A DNA stretch of 64,000 nt from Alectoria sarmentosa (Eukaryota; Ascomycota; Lecanoromycetes; Lecanorales; Parmeliaceae): positions 133,120 to 197,119 of the forward strand of contig WOGZ01000018.1 of the NCBI GenBank assembly GCA_009733775.1. Direction: 5' to 3'. Position numbers and translations under genes: made by a program. The notes beneath the pieces were generated by a model. It worked only from the letters and a program-made list of their open reading frames with translations. It ran no database searches and was not told where the DNA came from. Below, one piece after another: positions 9,688-21,960 of this stretch (positions are counted from its first letter, which is position 1; each line of letters begins with the position of its first letter).

Positions 9688-12099
9688 TATGCTCGAGAAC
9701 AACGGTCCTGATATTCCTGTGCGTCAAGAAAATATGCCTTCTTCCTTTAGGTGACAGGACAGGATGGTCGTGAAATGCAAGAACGAGGACTGGGTTGTAG
9801 CCACTGGGCGGGTAAAGTTTGCTACTTGAAGCATTGGGCACCAAGGTGTTGGTGAGCGATGAAGCCACCTGCTTAGATGGTCAGCGAATCCACATACAGC
9901 ATCAACTAGTTTACAAGAATTATTTCTCATACGTTGTAGGTGAAATTCCAAGCTGTCTTGAACCATTTCTTATACGTAAACACGGGTCAATAACCGCCAA
10001 GTAAAGCGCGATTTCCAAGGCGTAAACCATGAGCTGGAAGGTCATTTGAGTACGATTTGAATTAGATACGCCGGACGAGGTCACGATCCCGCATAATTTG
10101 CATGAATTCTTTCAAATCTTACCCTTAACGTATTTGATCAAATACGTATCGAATACTGCTTCATGAGAGAATGAGATATCTTTTTCTGCGTCGTTAGCCG
10201 CTGAATACATAAAGAGGCCAGTCAGAACCCCTTCTTCTAATAATTAGGCCGTTCTTATATCATGTGATATCCGGTACAGCATCATATAACTCTCGTACGC
10301 TTTGCAATGCGCTTGCGGCAGGGACGAGAAGAAAGTGGAAGTCTTAGCCACAAATCACTTGATCTTCCCATATTAAATTATGCACGGACTTGGACTTGGA
10401 CTTGGACGGCGAAATACAAGTCGGGTACGCTACCAGGAAACTTCGCCACCGCTCTCCACGGAAACCTAAAAGCTAGAAGAAGGGTTTTCACGTGAGATAT
10501 TGTTGCGAATTGGCAAAGACTTCCTGCGAGACTCGATTGCTCTGAAGAATACGATGTACATATGGAAGTACCTATACCATGGGGAAACCAAACAGAGAAG
10601 TTGCAGGAAGATATGCCAAAATATCAGCACGATTCTTCCTGGACTCTGGTTTGCTAGTGGCCGCTCGGACCGTCTGCATCTTCGGAGAATTTACCTCAGG
10701 GCAAAGCTTCCTCATGGCAGTCTGAGACGACGACATCACGCCTTCACAACCCCGCTCCACAATGTGAAGCCACGGGCATGCCACATGACATGTCGTTGTT
10801 GCAAGGGTCTGGAGCAGGTACTGCGCAGGGTACGGTGAAGCTACCGCCCGTAAGATTTCTCTCGCCAAAGACATTGCGAAATATCCAGTGCTTGGCTGTC
10901 CCTGCAGATCACCCCGCTCTTTATAAATCTCTATTTCCACCTGGTGAGCTATTGAGAGATATTTGCAAGTCCAATTCGTACCAGAACAGCAAGGGAACCG
11001 ATAGTTGTGCACCCAGTTTTTCTTCATTGGCACCCCAGTTTTCATACCTTGACACCCCCCAATCTGGTCAGCGCATAAAGTTCCGGGTACCATTGGGTGT
11101 TGAACCCGGCGGCATTCCCAGGGCGCTTTCTGGTCAGCACGAATAATCACACAATTTTAATATGCAGTTACATCCCTGAAAGCTAGTCTGTTTAGAGTCC
11201 CACGCATTGCAGGAATGTAGGGCGAGTGTGGAATGAAAGGGTCCCCGGCAGGAGAAAGGATCCTATTAGAGTTGATTGAATCCCTGAAAAGCGATCTTTA
11301 CTCGTCAGCCTCCGGATCTAGCCGTTCGCCATGGCGTATTCAGGAACGGAAACCCGGCAATCTGTTGTCCACGGGTCCCTGCATTATCGGATGAGAAAGG
11401 TCCGCATAAAGGGATGATCTCAACTCACATCTCGACATTCGATTGATTTGGATCTCTTCGTCGAGCTCTCGAGTTTGCACTCTCCACCAATAATCGTCAC
11501 CGCAACATCACATACCCCTTGACGCCAACATCCTAGGCACAATCGGTAGCGTCGTATGGTGCATCCAGCTCATGCCCCAATGTGGCAGAATTGGCTCCAA
11601 ACAAGCACAGTAGGAGTTCCAGCCTCGATGCTGATCCTCTGGGCCGTTTGGGGTGTATACCACGGTGCAAAGTATTAACATACCAGTGCAGGTGTAGCCG
11701 CAATGCTTCACTCTACCAACGATCGTGACTTGGTCGTAGACACTGGTGTGCGGAAGAGGTGGTCATCATGGGGAGTGACTATTCCCGGGATTGGATTGGC
11801 TACTTTGCTAGGTGGGGTTGATGTTATGACCGTGTTTTTGCTTTTGTGGTACCAGTATGTCTTCTGGCTGTATATTCTGGTCGAATTTCCTCGTTGCTAC
11901 AGCGTTCAGATCAACCCAAGACAGGATTCACTCACCACAGCAAGGACAACCACAAATGGTTCAAGTCGTGAGGGACTGGGGGCTAGTAGCATAGTAGCTA
12001 GACTCTGTATAAAAGATACATATCAACAGACAACAAGAGATATTGAGATCTGAGATCGATTTTAGGCGCGCCACGTCGGCTAAATCTCGGCAAATCCCG
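9688..12099. other. Intergenic region, 2.4 kb, no convincing gene
   Basis: This lies between the divergent P450 (-) and WD40 (+) genes, so both promoters must be here. The longest open stretch, minus strand 10572-11150, opens with a GTG, shows no domain and is probably chance. A short GGACTT repeat sits near 10388-10407. I see no transposon ends and no tRNA. Confidence 0.45.
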
Positions 12100-13876
12100 A
12101 TGTTTACTTCCCGGATACATTGCAAGGCCATTGTTCATCATATGACAATGGCAAATAAAGGTTGCTCCTCGTGTAAGTCTTTGCGACTCAGTAACCTCAT
12201 ATCCCACATTGTTGACGCTCACTAGCCCAACCTTCTGTTGTATCTCCCAATGGTGGCCTCATCGCAACACTCCAACAGTCCCGCTTGATTATATCCTCAT
12301 CACACAATCGTCAGGTCATTCGACAATTCCCTCTGCCTCAGGACTTCGTCTCAAGGTGCCGCTTCCTTCGCTGGTCCAGAACCAACGACCTGACAAGGAA
12401 TGCAACGAAAGAGGAAGGGAATGGGCATTGTGAGCAACCAGGGCGCATATTACTTGCAGACGACGATGCGGTCCGGATATACGACATCCACGAATCCACA
12501 TGGCATGCAGTGATCGACAAAGCCGCCAGCAATCTTGGAAAAATCGCAGAGGTGGCTTTTGGACAAACAAAGGATGAAATTTTAGTCTTCTCGGACTTTG
12601 GCGTCAAGCTTACAATATGGTCTCTTCTCACTAGTCGCGGCGTCGAGATCAGGGATCCGAAATATTTGGTGAAGTGCTACCACCACAGACCGCGGAAAGG
12701 TCATCTGGCAGTGTTGACGAGGCCTGCCGCGCAGGATGTCCTTATGCTGCTTCAGCCTGGGAGTCACGAATTAGTTAAAAGTGTGGAAATGCCTACAATC
12801 GATGCTCAGGAGGTGGCTTGGAGCCCCGATGGGAATTGGCTTGCTACAAGAGATACTGCAAGTAGTGGCTATAAGGTGCTGATTTACACTGCAGACGGAC
12901 ACCTATACAAGACCGTTTCGAATAGTGTGAGCGACGTGGACATAAGCTTGGGTGTCAAATGCATGCAATGGAGTCCATTTGCAGGAACGCTGGCAATTGG
13001 CGATAATAATGACACTATCACTATCTTTAGCAAGAACATTGTAAGTCTTTCTTTCCGCGGCAATGCTTCTACGGCTTTCTTACTCATAAACAGTTTTCTC
13101 CCATAGCAACACTCCACCATCCGACAACGATAACATTGCCCAGGGCTGGTGTCTGGGAAGAACAGGTAAACGCTTTGAAAGAGAGGAGCTACGTCGCCGC
13201 GCCACAGCCAGCGAGTCCGCCAACTTCATTATCCCTGGGCAAGTCCGATAGCCCGACTCATGGGATCTCTGCGATAGCTTTCAACAGTGATGGAACTCTG
13301 CTGGCGACAAGAAATGAGTTCATACCAACCACAGTCTGGATATGGTCGCTGAATAATGGTTCGGCGATCGATGTCCTGATCCATCACTCGGCCGTCAAGC
13401 AGATCACATGGCATCCTTCACAATCTGACCTCTTATTAATCCATTGTGCGATCCCCGAGCCAGCTGTTCACTTGTGGAAGACCACCTGGCATGCGCCCCG
13501 AATCCTGATGCTACCTCTCCAGCGGATCGGTGGCAGGCTCGAAGCCAGCTGGCTACAAAGCTCAAGCGACGATGACTTCAACCTACTGATCAGCTCTACC
13601 CATCAATACACTACAGCCCGCGTATCGTCCGATGGTGAAGTGATTGCAGAGGCTATTCCTCCGGAAGCAGCAGCAGTATCAGTCGGATCGGGCGCAGAGG
13701 ATATGTTTGACGAAGGAAATTCGCTTGATCTGTCACCCATCAAGATCTCGCACTCGACGGTCGAAGTGTCAGGCTACGGAGATGGAGATGACCATATTGG
13801 ATCAGGTTTCGGTTTCACAGAGGAGATGTTGGATGACACGTTCCACTACCGCAGGCATGTCAAAGCAGTTAATTGA
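12100..13876 (+). CDS. WD40-repeat protein, WRAP73/Wdr8-like
   Basis: Three exons: 12100-12172, 12226-13040 and 13094-13876; the sum is divisible by three (556 aa from the first ATG, 542 aa from the ATG at 12142, which is an equally good start). After the first splice the frame reads PSVVSPNGGLIATLQQSRLI, the usual opening blade. Further blades follow: VAWSPDGNWLAT, CMQWSPFAGTLAIGDND-like, ISAIAFNSDGTLLATRNE followed by VWIWSL, and VKQITWHPSQSDLLLIHC. The exon-3 start FSPIATLHHP joins cleanly to SKNI. The blade order, the link region with WEEQ and the C-terminal half resemble WRAP73 (Wdr8), which in fungi and animals acts with Msd1/SSX2IP-type partners at spindle poles or centrosomes. The acidic C-terminal tail is less conserved. 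The family call rests on recognition, not on a search. Confidence 0.82.
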
Positions 13877-15379
13877 ATACCAGTACACAAATGTTTATAC
13901 TTGCTTGGCGTCGGCAGGATGCCATTGAGATTTTCCTCTCAAGATAACCCCCCTTTGATGTCTCTAGTATTTGAGAACCGATCGATCAATTCCTCCTAGA
14001 ACATCGGCTTCAGCTCTCAAGACAAGCTCCTGACCGGTCCTGTTACTCGCTTCCAGCTCTTAATGTTTTGTTACAATTTTGAACCAGGCGCGGTGTGCAA
14101 CTTGCATCCTACGGCCAGATCACGACGGCGAACCACGCATCAACGAGCTTTATATCATTCATACTCCAACAGACAGCCGAAACCCACTTTTCGCCCACCC
14201 CCGCGTGGTCATACTCCCCATAAACCCAGACCCTCCCTTGCCGAGCCTATCTTACCAACCACAACCCCTGATTCGCTCCAGCCTCTTGCGCTCGAACTGT
14301 GGAAAGTAGGCCATTCAGCAAATATCGCACTGCGATACTGTCCTTGTTTTAAGCTAAAATTGCGCTTTCTGATGAAGTATTACGCGAGTGGATTTGAAGG
14401 GATACAGTAGACCTGTTGATATCGTTGTGTTGGTGACAGGGCGGATTTCGAGGTTTTGTACTTGGGAAAGGAAGGTGCGAGTATCGCCCGGGGGGGTGGC
14501 TTCATTCTATTTGCGTTGAGAAATCCGGGGTGAAGGGAAAGGTTGGATCGATGGGTGCCGTTTGGGCTCGCGATGATAGTGATGCTCGTCCTTGAATGTT
14601 CGTGGTCGCGGAACAGCCACAAAAGTCTATCCTTTTGTCGATGGAGGGTCAGGAGTCAACGACTAAAAGGCAAATATGGACACGGTGGTAACTATTTTCG
14701 TTATCCCATCTGCGCGCATTTGGAGCTGTTCGATACCTGCGGTCAAGATCTCCGAACTAGATTGAAGATCGAGAGACTGGTAGCAATTGTTGAGTTTTCA
14801 GCTACTCAGTTTCATGCCTGACGCTTGGCCTATTTCACCAATTAGAACCTCGATGGTAAAGTACGCTTATCTTCTCTCTTGGAAATTTCAAGTCTTGTCT
14901 ACTCAGATGATGATGACCTTGATATAGCTCTCCTATTCGACTGGTTTCTTTGGGCCTTACGCAGAGATTCAATCCAAACCCACTCACTGTCAACTTAAAT
15001 CAATCAAACATGCCCAACACACCTAAGATACCCAGCCTTACTCAAGATAAAGCCCATGCATGGGACGCTATTGAAATCGGCCACAGCGATGTGACCATCG
15101 ATGCAGAGTACGCCGCTGAGCGTTGTTTATGGGGCCTACGATATTGAATCTAAGAGATCCTAGCAAAACGCTTGACATTACTAAATTGGCGACCCTGCTT
15201 CTTCATCTTCTGCACTCTACCACTCGGAGTCTTGGAGAGAGTCATCAAACGAAATGACTTGCCATGTTCCGCCTCGGCTGCCTCAACGAATCCTTTGCTG
15301 GCCACAATGGTGACCATGCTTCGTCCAGGATTGCACGGAGAGCTATTTAAACCTTACTTTTCTACCTGTTGGTCATTCA
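13877..15379. other. Intergenic region, 1.5 kb, nothing recognised
   Basis: Between the convergent WD40 (+) and permease (-) genes. A 45-codon frame starting at an ATG at 15009 (MPNTPKIPSLTQDK) is open but matches nothing I know. Everything else is broken by stops on both strands. Confidence 0.45.
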
Positions 15380-17523
15380 CTAGCGTTTATCGCCAACATC
15401 TATGACCGGGCCCATATAGTACCTCCTCCCCCAAACCAAGTAATAGACAACACTGAAAAGCACTACCGACCCTGCCACTAGCGACGCATAGTTCATCGTC
15501 GATGGAGTCGTTGGATTCGTTGGCGGCCAGAAGCTGAAGAACCAGACGACAACCATATACGCGCATGCGAAAATATTGTTAGCGATACCGAGGATGCCTG
15601 GTAATCTCCACGGGCCCCAAACCAGCTGGAAGTCTCCGTTCCTCGGGTCCACCGTTGTCGTATAAGAGCTGCCAGGAATTGGGCTTTGAATAGCGCCGGT
15701 GCAGCGCCTCCAGAGGAGGAGACTCGATGCTGCGAAGTAGGTCGCATAAAGTCCGGCGATGGATAGCGAGAGCACATCGTTCAGGACGGTCGAGGATCCG
15801 AGATTTATCAATGCCAGCAAGCACGCAAAGATGGTGGTAACTGCAACGGAATAGAGTGGAATAGAGCTACGCGGCTCAACCTAATAGCTCCGATCAGCGC
15901 GCTTGTGTTGTTAGAACGAGGCTCGGATGGCTGCGGTTTTACCTTGCTCAAAAGGCTTGAAAACGGAAGACCTCGATCGCGAGCGAATGACCATATCATT
16001 CGAGAAGAGGTCGCTACGAATCCAATGGTAGCGCAGATAGCTAGTGCGACGATTATGGACGCCATGGCCGTGCTCCCTTTGACGGAGCCTGTGGCCTGAA
16101 CGAATATTTCCATATACGGGAATCCTGTGGGAGACTTCAGGACCGCGTCGATATTGCCGAGACCAAAAAGCGTGGCCAAAAGTACGCCAAAACCGAGGCA
16201 TCCATTCACAATGATGCTCGTGACGATTGACCGTGGAACTGAGATTGCCGGATTTTCGATTTCCTCGGACATCTTGCAAGTTAGCTCAAGATATACACGG
16301 CTTTAGGTTTGGATCTTACATGGACAGCAGCATCCGCACCTGTAGATTGAGGCCCAAATCAGCACGCTCTCTTGACAATACTCGGGGGGTTGGTGCCGAA
16401 TCTCGTGAGTGAGATGCCTACCAACAAATGAGTAAGACATCCCGATCAACCCGATCATGAATGATAGCCCTTGTGTACTCCAGTCTCCTTGATTGAGGAA
16501 CAGCGTAAATACCTCCACCGCCGTGCCGTGTGGGGCCATATAGGCTAGCACAATAAGAATGACGAGGAATCCAAGAACGTGTAGAAAGAATATGCACCCT
16601 TCGATCTTCGGCAGTATGCTACTGACAACGGTATTGACGAATACGCTGACCAAGATGGCGGCCCAGAATAACAACGTTCCTTGCCATTGCTGAGGAACGT
16701 ATTGCTGATAATTGAGGATAAGGAGACCCTGTACTTGAGCACCGAAGAGATATCCACCGGACGCGACCAGAGACTGCCACGCAAGGACAGTGAGCCAGCC
16801 TTTCACAATCAGTCACACGCTTCGCATGTAAAGACAGGAATCTTTCTCACCCGTGGTGTAGCTGAGAAACTTTCTAGCCGACTTCGGAGCAAGCATGAAG
16901 ACCCAATGATATTGACCACCAGCGGTCGGCGCTCTGTTAAGGCAGTCAGCTACTACATACTTTCAAGATCCGTCAATGTTAGCGCTTCACCCACAATGAA
17001 GCCAATTCTGAGATCGTGATGAAAATCGAGGAGGTCCCGATCCAAGCTACAATAAAACCGTAAACTAGGCCTGCTGGGCCTCCGCTAAAGCTTGTTAACG
17101 TTTTCGCGTCCATCGATGCTGATTTAGTGACCTTACTTTGTGAGGCCTTCTGTGAACAGACTGAGCAACTAGTCAGCAACAAGAGCAATTCTCTTGAAAA
17201 GTAGGACTCTGACACTAAAATGCCCTCCCACGTGACCAAAACTGTGCAGCTGAAGCTCAGCATTGACATAAATCCAAACCTGCGCTATTGGAACTTCATC
17301 AGGGTGAAGATAAGGCAGGCGATTTTGACGGAGGTCTAACCTTGAGCACCTGCCTCTTGCCCAAACGAGCAAGAGTCTGGGTATCATGGTCATTTCGAAA
17401 GCCGGACCCTATTTCCAACGAATCTTTTTGCTGTCCCCTGGACGAAGTATTGATTTGTTCAAAGTCTGTCGCGGGTGAATCACCAAATTCTACAAGCTCG
17501 TGCTCGTTATCCATCGCTGCCAT
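15380..17523 (-). CDS. Amino-acid/GABA/choline-type permease (APC superfamily)
   Basis: A multi-exon gene read from the ATG near 17523 (MAAMDNEHELVEFGDS) to the stop at 15380. The hydrophilic N-terminal segment ends in LARLGKRQVLK and is spliced to RRFGFMSMLSFSCTVLVTWE, the first transmembrane helix of the fungal GABA/choline permease subgroup. Later exons give GGPAGLVYGFIVAW, a helix pair around 16300-16800 (VSVFVNTVVSSILP, GLSFMIGLIGMSYSF), the signature HMSEEIENPAISVPRSI (about 16230-16270) and the last helices with NYASLVAGSVVLFSVVYYLV. About 12 hydrophobic segments in all. Members import amino acids, GABA, choline or polyamines across the plasma membrane in symport with protons; the substrate cannot be told here. 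The exact number of exons (about eight) was not fully resolved. Confidence 0.87.
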
Positions 17524-19042
17524 GATTTGGTTGCAGACCGTTAATAAGGATGACACTTGATCGACTACTTGGTCGCGAGGTATCCGTAGATTCCTAGCTA
17601 TGAGATCTCAAGAGGCTCATGGCTATCAGTTTACTCAAGGGAAAGCTGCCACTGATGATCTCCCTGCAAGGATGATCTTCGAATTCTGTGTAGGCACAGA
17701 CTTGTGCTGGTAGTCATATTGTGTCACGATATTGAAAAAGAAAAAAATCAAAGAGATAATCGAAAATTTTACCTGGGTACCGCTTACTGATGCATGGCAG
17801 AAACACCCCTTCTTCTCTGATTATTTTCCCTCACGGACGGCGCCATGTTTCAAACCCCTAGAGTCATTCTCCCTCACATCAATACATCCGGCCCTATTGC
17901 ATCAGCCCAAAAATAGACTGAACGAAGTGTTCCGCGGTGTTTGAAGGATCATGCACTGCTTCCGAGAAATGCCGTGCCCGTGGGAAATCCGGGCAGCTCA
18001 TCCATCCCTAATTCGACGCGATTATCCCCGGGGCCAAGCAAACTCGCATACCAATGAGACACCTGACTCGTACATGGAGTATCAAAGCGCTACCAATTGC
18101 TCGTGATTTTACCCTTGACCCAATCGTTTTCAATCATTGGCCTAAAATCTGCCCCGGGGCTCAGAAAAAGTTGATGGTTTTGTCGATGCGTGGACCCTGA
18201 AGATTTTTCTTGGCTGACAATCCTGCCATGCATCATGCAACAAATGGGCGCATTGCCCACGGACCCCTCCTGCCGAGCACTCCCTATGATCAGCCAACAT
18301 GAACACCGAGAACTGAGAGGGTGTGTGGAAAAGACGGATTCAAAAAGACTGTACCTAGTCTACTGTCAGGTGGTTATGTCCACAATGGCATCAAATTTGA
18401 TAGAGGGGAGGATTTACCGCACACAGATGAGTAGGAATGCCCTCGAGATTGGACTGTGCTATCTTGGGTCCCAAATAAAAGTTTTGTATGCGTAGATATA
18501 GTATATGCTCCACAAACGAGGTTGTTCTATGGGCCTTACTCATGCGGAACCAGTGCCAAATCAATCAAGTGAGAGCCCATTGGATTGGGCAATCTATCAA
18601 CCATCCATAGCCTCATCTTTGGACAAGCCTTAAAGGAACAATGGGCCACACCAAGGCGCGGGAATGGTCATGGCGACCAAGCAAGCAGCTTGTGCCAAGT
18701 TGGATGGCCAGAATGAGCCGCTAGTCCGAATCCTACATAGGTCGGCACTGAAAGTCCTGCACAGCGCTAGCACCAGCCCTAGCCATACTCCCGGAAGCAG
18801 CATCGTAGTGGGGGACCCTACAACTGCGCATGAGTTTAAATTTAGGGACTCGGGACCTTCTTTGGGCCTGGCACAGGCAATGGGCTTCAAAGTGGACGGG
18901 GCTCAGGTGCAATTCTGAAGCAACTCTAAGCGCGTTGTCCGGGCAGCCCTTTAGGCCGGGCGTTTTCCCCAGTCGTGCCGCAGGACTCCTGGTGCCGACC
19001 TTCGTACCCGACAAACGTGACGTGTTGTTGATCATAGCGAGA
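17524..19042. other. Permease promoter region and spacer before the transposon
   Basis: A 1.5-kb stretch of normal base composition upstream of the permease. Short frames around 18660-18918 are open on both strands but carry no family motif. GC content falls sharply at the left edge of the AT-rich element (19045). Confidence 0.45.
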
Positions 19043-19044
19043 TA

Positions 19045-19071
19045 CCGGGTTATCTGACGAGTAAGATACTA
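19045..19071 (+). repeat. Left terminal inverted repeat
   Basis: A 27-bp end beginning CCGGGTTATCTGACGAGTAA, directly preceded by TA. It matches the reverse complement of 21699-21725 except for one A where the right end has G. Confidence 0.85.
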
Positions 19072-19107
19072 TCTTCTAACCAAATAATCCGTCTAATCCT
19101 CATTTAA

Positions 19108-19151
19108 AACAATATCTTATATGCAAAGGGATCTTATAACACTGTAATATC
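19108..19151 (+). repeat. Subterminal repeat, left copy
   Basis: A 44-nt segment in direct orientation to 21662-21705. Outside one 7-nt block the only differences are five positions with A here and G in the right copy. Confidence 0.65.
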
Positions 19152-21060
19152 GTATGATTTAAGGCGTTAATCATATATTTTAATAAGCATATTATGACCA
19201 ATTGAAGAGCTCGAAAAGGCGCTTTATCAAAATAAAAGTTATAAATATACGAAAATCATGATTCTCGTGTAAAATTCTTATAATCAATTAATTGATTATA
19301 TAATATGTTTTATCAATTAAAAGAGTACCTTTTGAAACGAAAATACACGCTTATGATGATTACATATATCGTTTCATTATTAATTAAATCGATAATCTTC
19401 TCTCATTCGTTTTTCATTTTCTTTCAATGTCTTTTTTACATTTATTTAAATCGTCTCAACAATTCAATAAACTTAATGCCTTCGATACTCTCATAAAATT
19501 CAATTAAATCAATTAATTGAGATTTGAATTTATTTTTAAAATCATTAAGCTCCGTAACATTCACGAAGTTCGTATATATAAAATCGCTCGGTCTCTTAAA
19601 CGTTAATTCGTTTCACATTTTTCTTATATCAACGAAGAGACCTTGATCAATCAATTCGAAAGCAATGTCATCGCTCATATTACGACCCTTATCATTTTTT
19701 ATATCAACGAATTTACGTCCTCTCAAAATGAGTTCGAAAGCTTGCAAGAGAAAAAAAGATAACGTATATTATATCTTAAAGAGTTCAAACTATCAACTAT
19801 CAACTATGCTTTAACAAAAAAAATTTCGAATGTACGAACAAATGAGTTGAAATTTATTAACAAATACTCCGTCACAAAAAAACTCAAAATTATTATATTT
19901 ATGCTCAAGAATTAAATTGCTTATCGAATGAATATCGAGAATATGAAAAAGAGCATACGTAAAAGTCATGCGTACACAATCAAATTTCTTGAATTAAAAA
20001 TTCGTCTTGTTGAGCTTTTTAAAACGATAAAAAATTATGACATTTATGTGAGTAAAAGGTGATTTATATAACAAATTAAAGAGATTTTTAAAACTCTGTT
20101 TTCTGATCAGATGCAAAAAAGAATCGATCAATTGAATATATATATAAGATTTGACTTTTCGTGTGATTGATTTCAAACATTTCGAAAAAGAAATGAAATA
20201 TCGATTCGTCGATTCACGAAGAAATTTCAAAAAGTTCGCATATTCTTTTGAGAGCCTGCGTAATTTTGTATGAGGATCGTTAACAAATCTGCGCAAATTT
20301 CCGAAAATTATCGCGATCTCATCGTTTTATAATTTCAATTCAATAAACGCAATTCGCAATCTTTGCTCGATCAAATATCTTTATACGATGAAAATCATTA
20401 TCGTTTCGACGATATTAACAATATAAATTAAACACTTATATTTTACGAGTTTTTGAATGAAATTTGCTACGATTTCAAAAAAACAGACATTATATGAATT
20501 AAAAAAACTCGATTCGGCTGAGACAAAAAATGTGCAATTCTCATAATTTATGTTAACGCGAACGAAATGCCTCATTGTCGATCTCTTTTAATCTTAAAAA
20601 AATGAATAATTCGAAAAATTTTATGATCAAGAAAGAGATGAAATAATACGATAAAAAGATAAAAATTCAATAAAATTCGAAGATTTATTCCAATAGCGAG
20701 GTCATGATCAAATAATTTAAAAAATAATACGTTTATATTATATTCATCTTCTTTGATCATAAAAAACCTCATTCTCATTTTTTTAATTTGAATGTTTTTA
20801 AAGATTAAAAGATTTCGAAAATCAAATAAGTCTTTAAAGATCTTAACATCATATCATTATTTGTTTTTTCAAATTGTATCGATTACGTTCAAATGCTCGA
20901 TGTAATCATTAATAAATCATTAAAAATTCGCATTTAAAGACAATAAAAATTATATTATCAAGATCATTTCGATTAATGAAAAGTCGACAAATACACAATC
21001 GGCGATTATCACATTTTGTTTATAAAATGAATTGCTCAGACTTAAAAGGATTTACATAAA

Positions 21061-21426
21061 GATCTCGATGAAATGATTTATGATATTTTCAAAAAGCTCG
21101 ATCTAACCCTCGTTATTGATGATTCGAATGATTATGAAATTAATATCAAAAATTTATTTAAAATTGAGATAGACAATTAACATTTGAAATTATCGATTGA
21201 TCAGAAAAAAGATATCTTAAACGTTTTGAATTCAAATGCTTAGAGAAAAAAGAAGAAAAAGGATTATAACGTTGATGAAAAAGTTATATACGTTTTGAAT
21301 AATAATAAAAATGTCGATACGAATAACGATAACGATAGTGAGAAATATGACGAAAAATTGAATGTTCATATTGAGGATAATAAATTGAATGTTGAAAAAA
21401 AGATGGTATCTGTTATTAAGATGTAA
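21061..21426 (+). pseudogene. Remnant of the element's ORF (3' end)
   Basis: One frame from GAT at 21061 to TAA at 21424, interrupted by TAA (about 21178) and TAG (about 21241), the stops that C-to-T changes in CAA and CAG produce. The reading is charged and Asn/Lys/Asp-rich (for example KKDILNVLNSNA before the second stop), partly because of the AT bias. No domain recognised. Confidence 0.45.
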
Positions 21427-21661
21427 AACACGATAATTATATTGTATTTATTTCGCTATATCGTTATTTTATTTGAATTGCTATTTCAAATCTATTGAAA
21501 GTATTATTTTAAGTCTTTTGAGAGGGTTCTTGATTATAACGGAATAAGTATATATGAATTTGTCCTACGATTTTATGAGGATTAAGTACCTTACTCAACA
21601 AACTATTGGGATTGATATCTTACAATCTAATTATGGTCTACCTCTAAAAAACGTCATTTTG

Positions 21662-21705
21662 AACGGTATCTTATGTGCAATACTATTTTATAACGCTGTA
21701 GTATC
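21662..21705 (+). repeat. Subterminal repeat, right copy
   Basis: Direct repeat of 19108-19151, keeping G at five positions where the left copy has A. Its last bases overlap the start of the right terminal inverted repeat. Confidence 0.65.
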
Positions 21706-21725
21706 TTACTCGCCAGATAACCCGG
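21699..21725 (-). repeat. Right terminal inverted repeat
   Basis: A 27-bp end, inverted relative to 19045-19071 and followed directly by TA at 21726-21727. Confidence 0.85.
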
Positions 21726-21960
21726 TAATTGGGGGAACCCTTGGCCCAGAGACTTAGGGCCCTGCTTAGGCGAATAGCGAGTACTGGGCAACATGAGCAC
21801 GATAATGTTGTGGCTTCAATCTTGGGTGTATTGCCCTTGAAGCCTCAATTAAGAACATGCCGGCCAACTCCATCTGTCAGCCACATTGGCCAACTACGCC
21901 GCGCTACTACTTCGTACTCGCTCAGAGGATACGGCACGATGAAGCTCCCAGAATTGAGCT

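Larger units (their letters stand above)
19045..21725. mobile_element. Degenerate DNA transposon, AT-rich, probably RIP-mutated
   Basis: A 2,681-bp block, far richer in A+T than either flank, bounded by near-perfect 27-bp inverted repeats (26 of 27 match) and flanked on each side by TA (19043-19044 and 21726-21727). TIRs plus a TA target duplication point to a cut-and-paste element such as Tc1/mariner/pogo, but no DDE signature survives, so the superfamily is not settled. No intact ORF remains. On the plus strand 21061-21426 is one frame with two internal stops. On the minus strand about 19500-19760 keeps coding-like runs (for example MSDDIAFELIDQGLF). Differences between repeated segments of the element run G to A, as expected of RIP in Pezizomycotina. 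It is clearly non-autonomous now. Confidence 0.75.

Noticed and set aside
10572..11150. Minus-strand open frame of about 190 codons
   Set aside because: Opens with GTG at its outer end, has no family feature, no coding-like composition and no splice partners.
7493..17523. Possible biosynthetic cluster (P450, WD40, permease)
   Set aside because: No backbone enzyme (PKS, NRPS, terpene cyclase) or pathway regulator is present, and the genes between are housekeeping.
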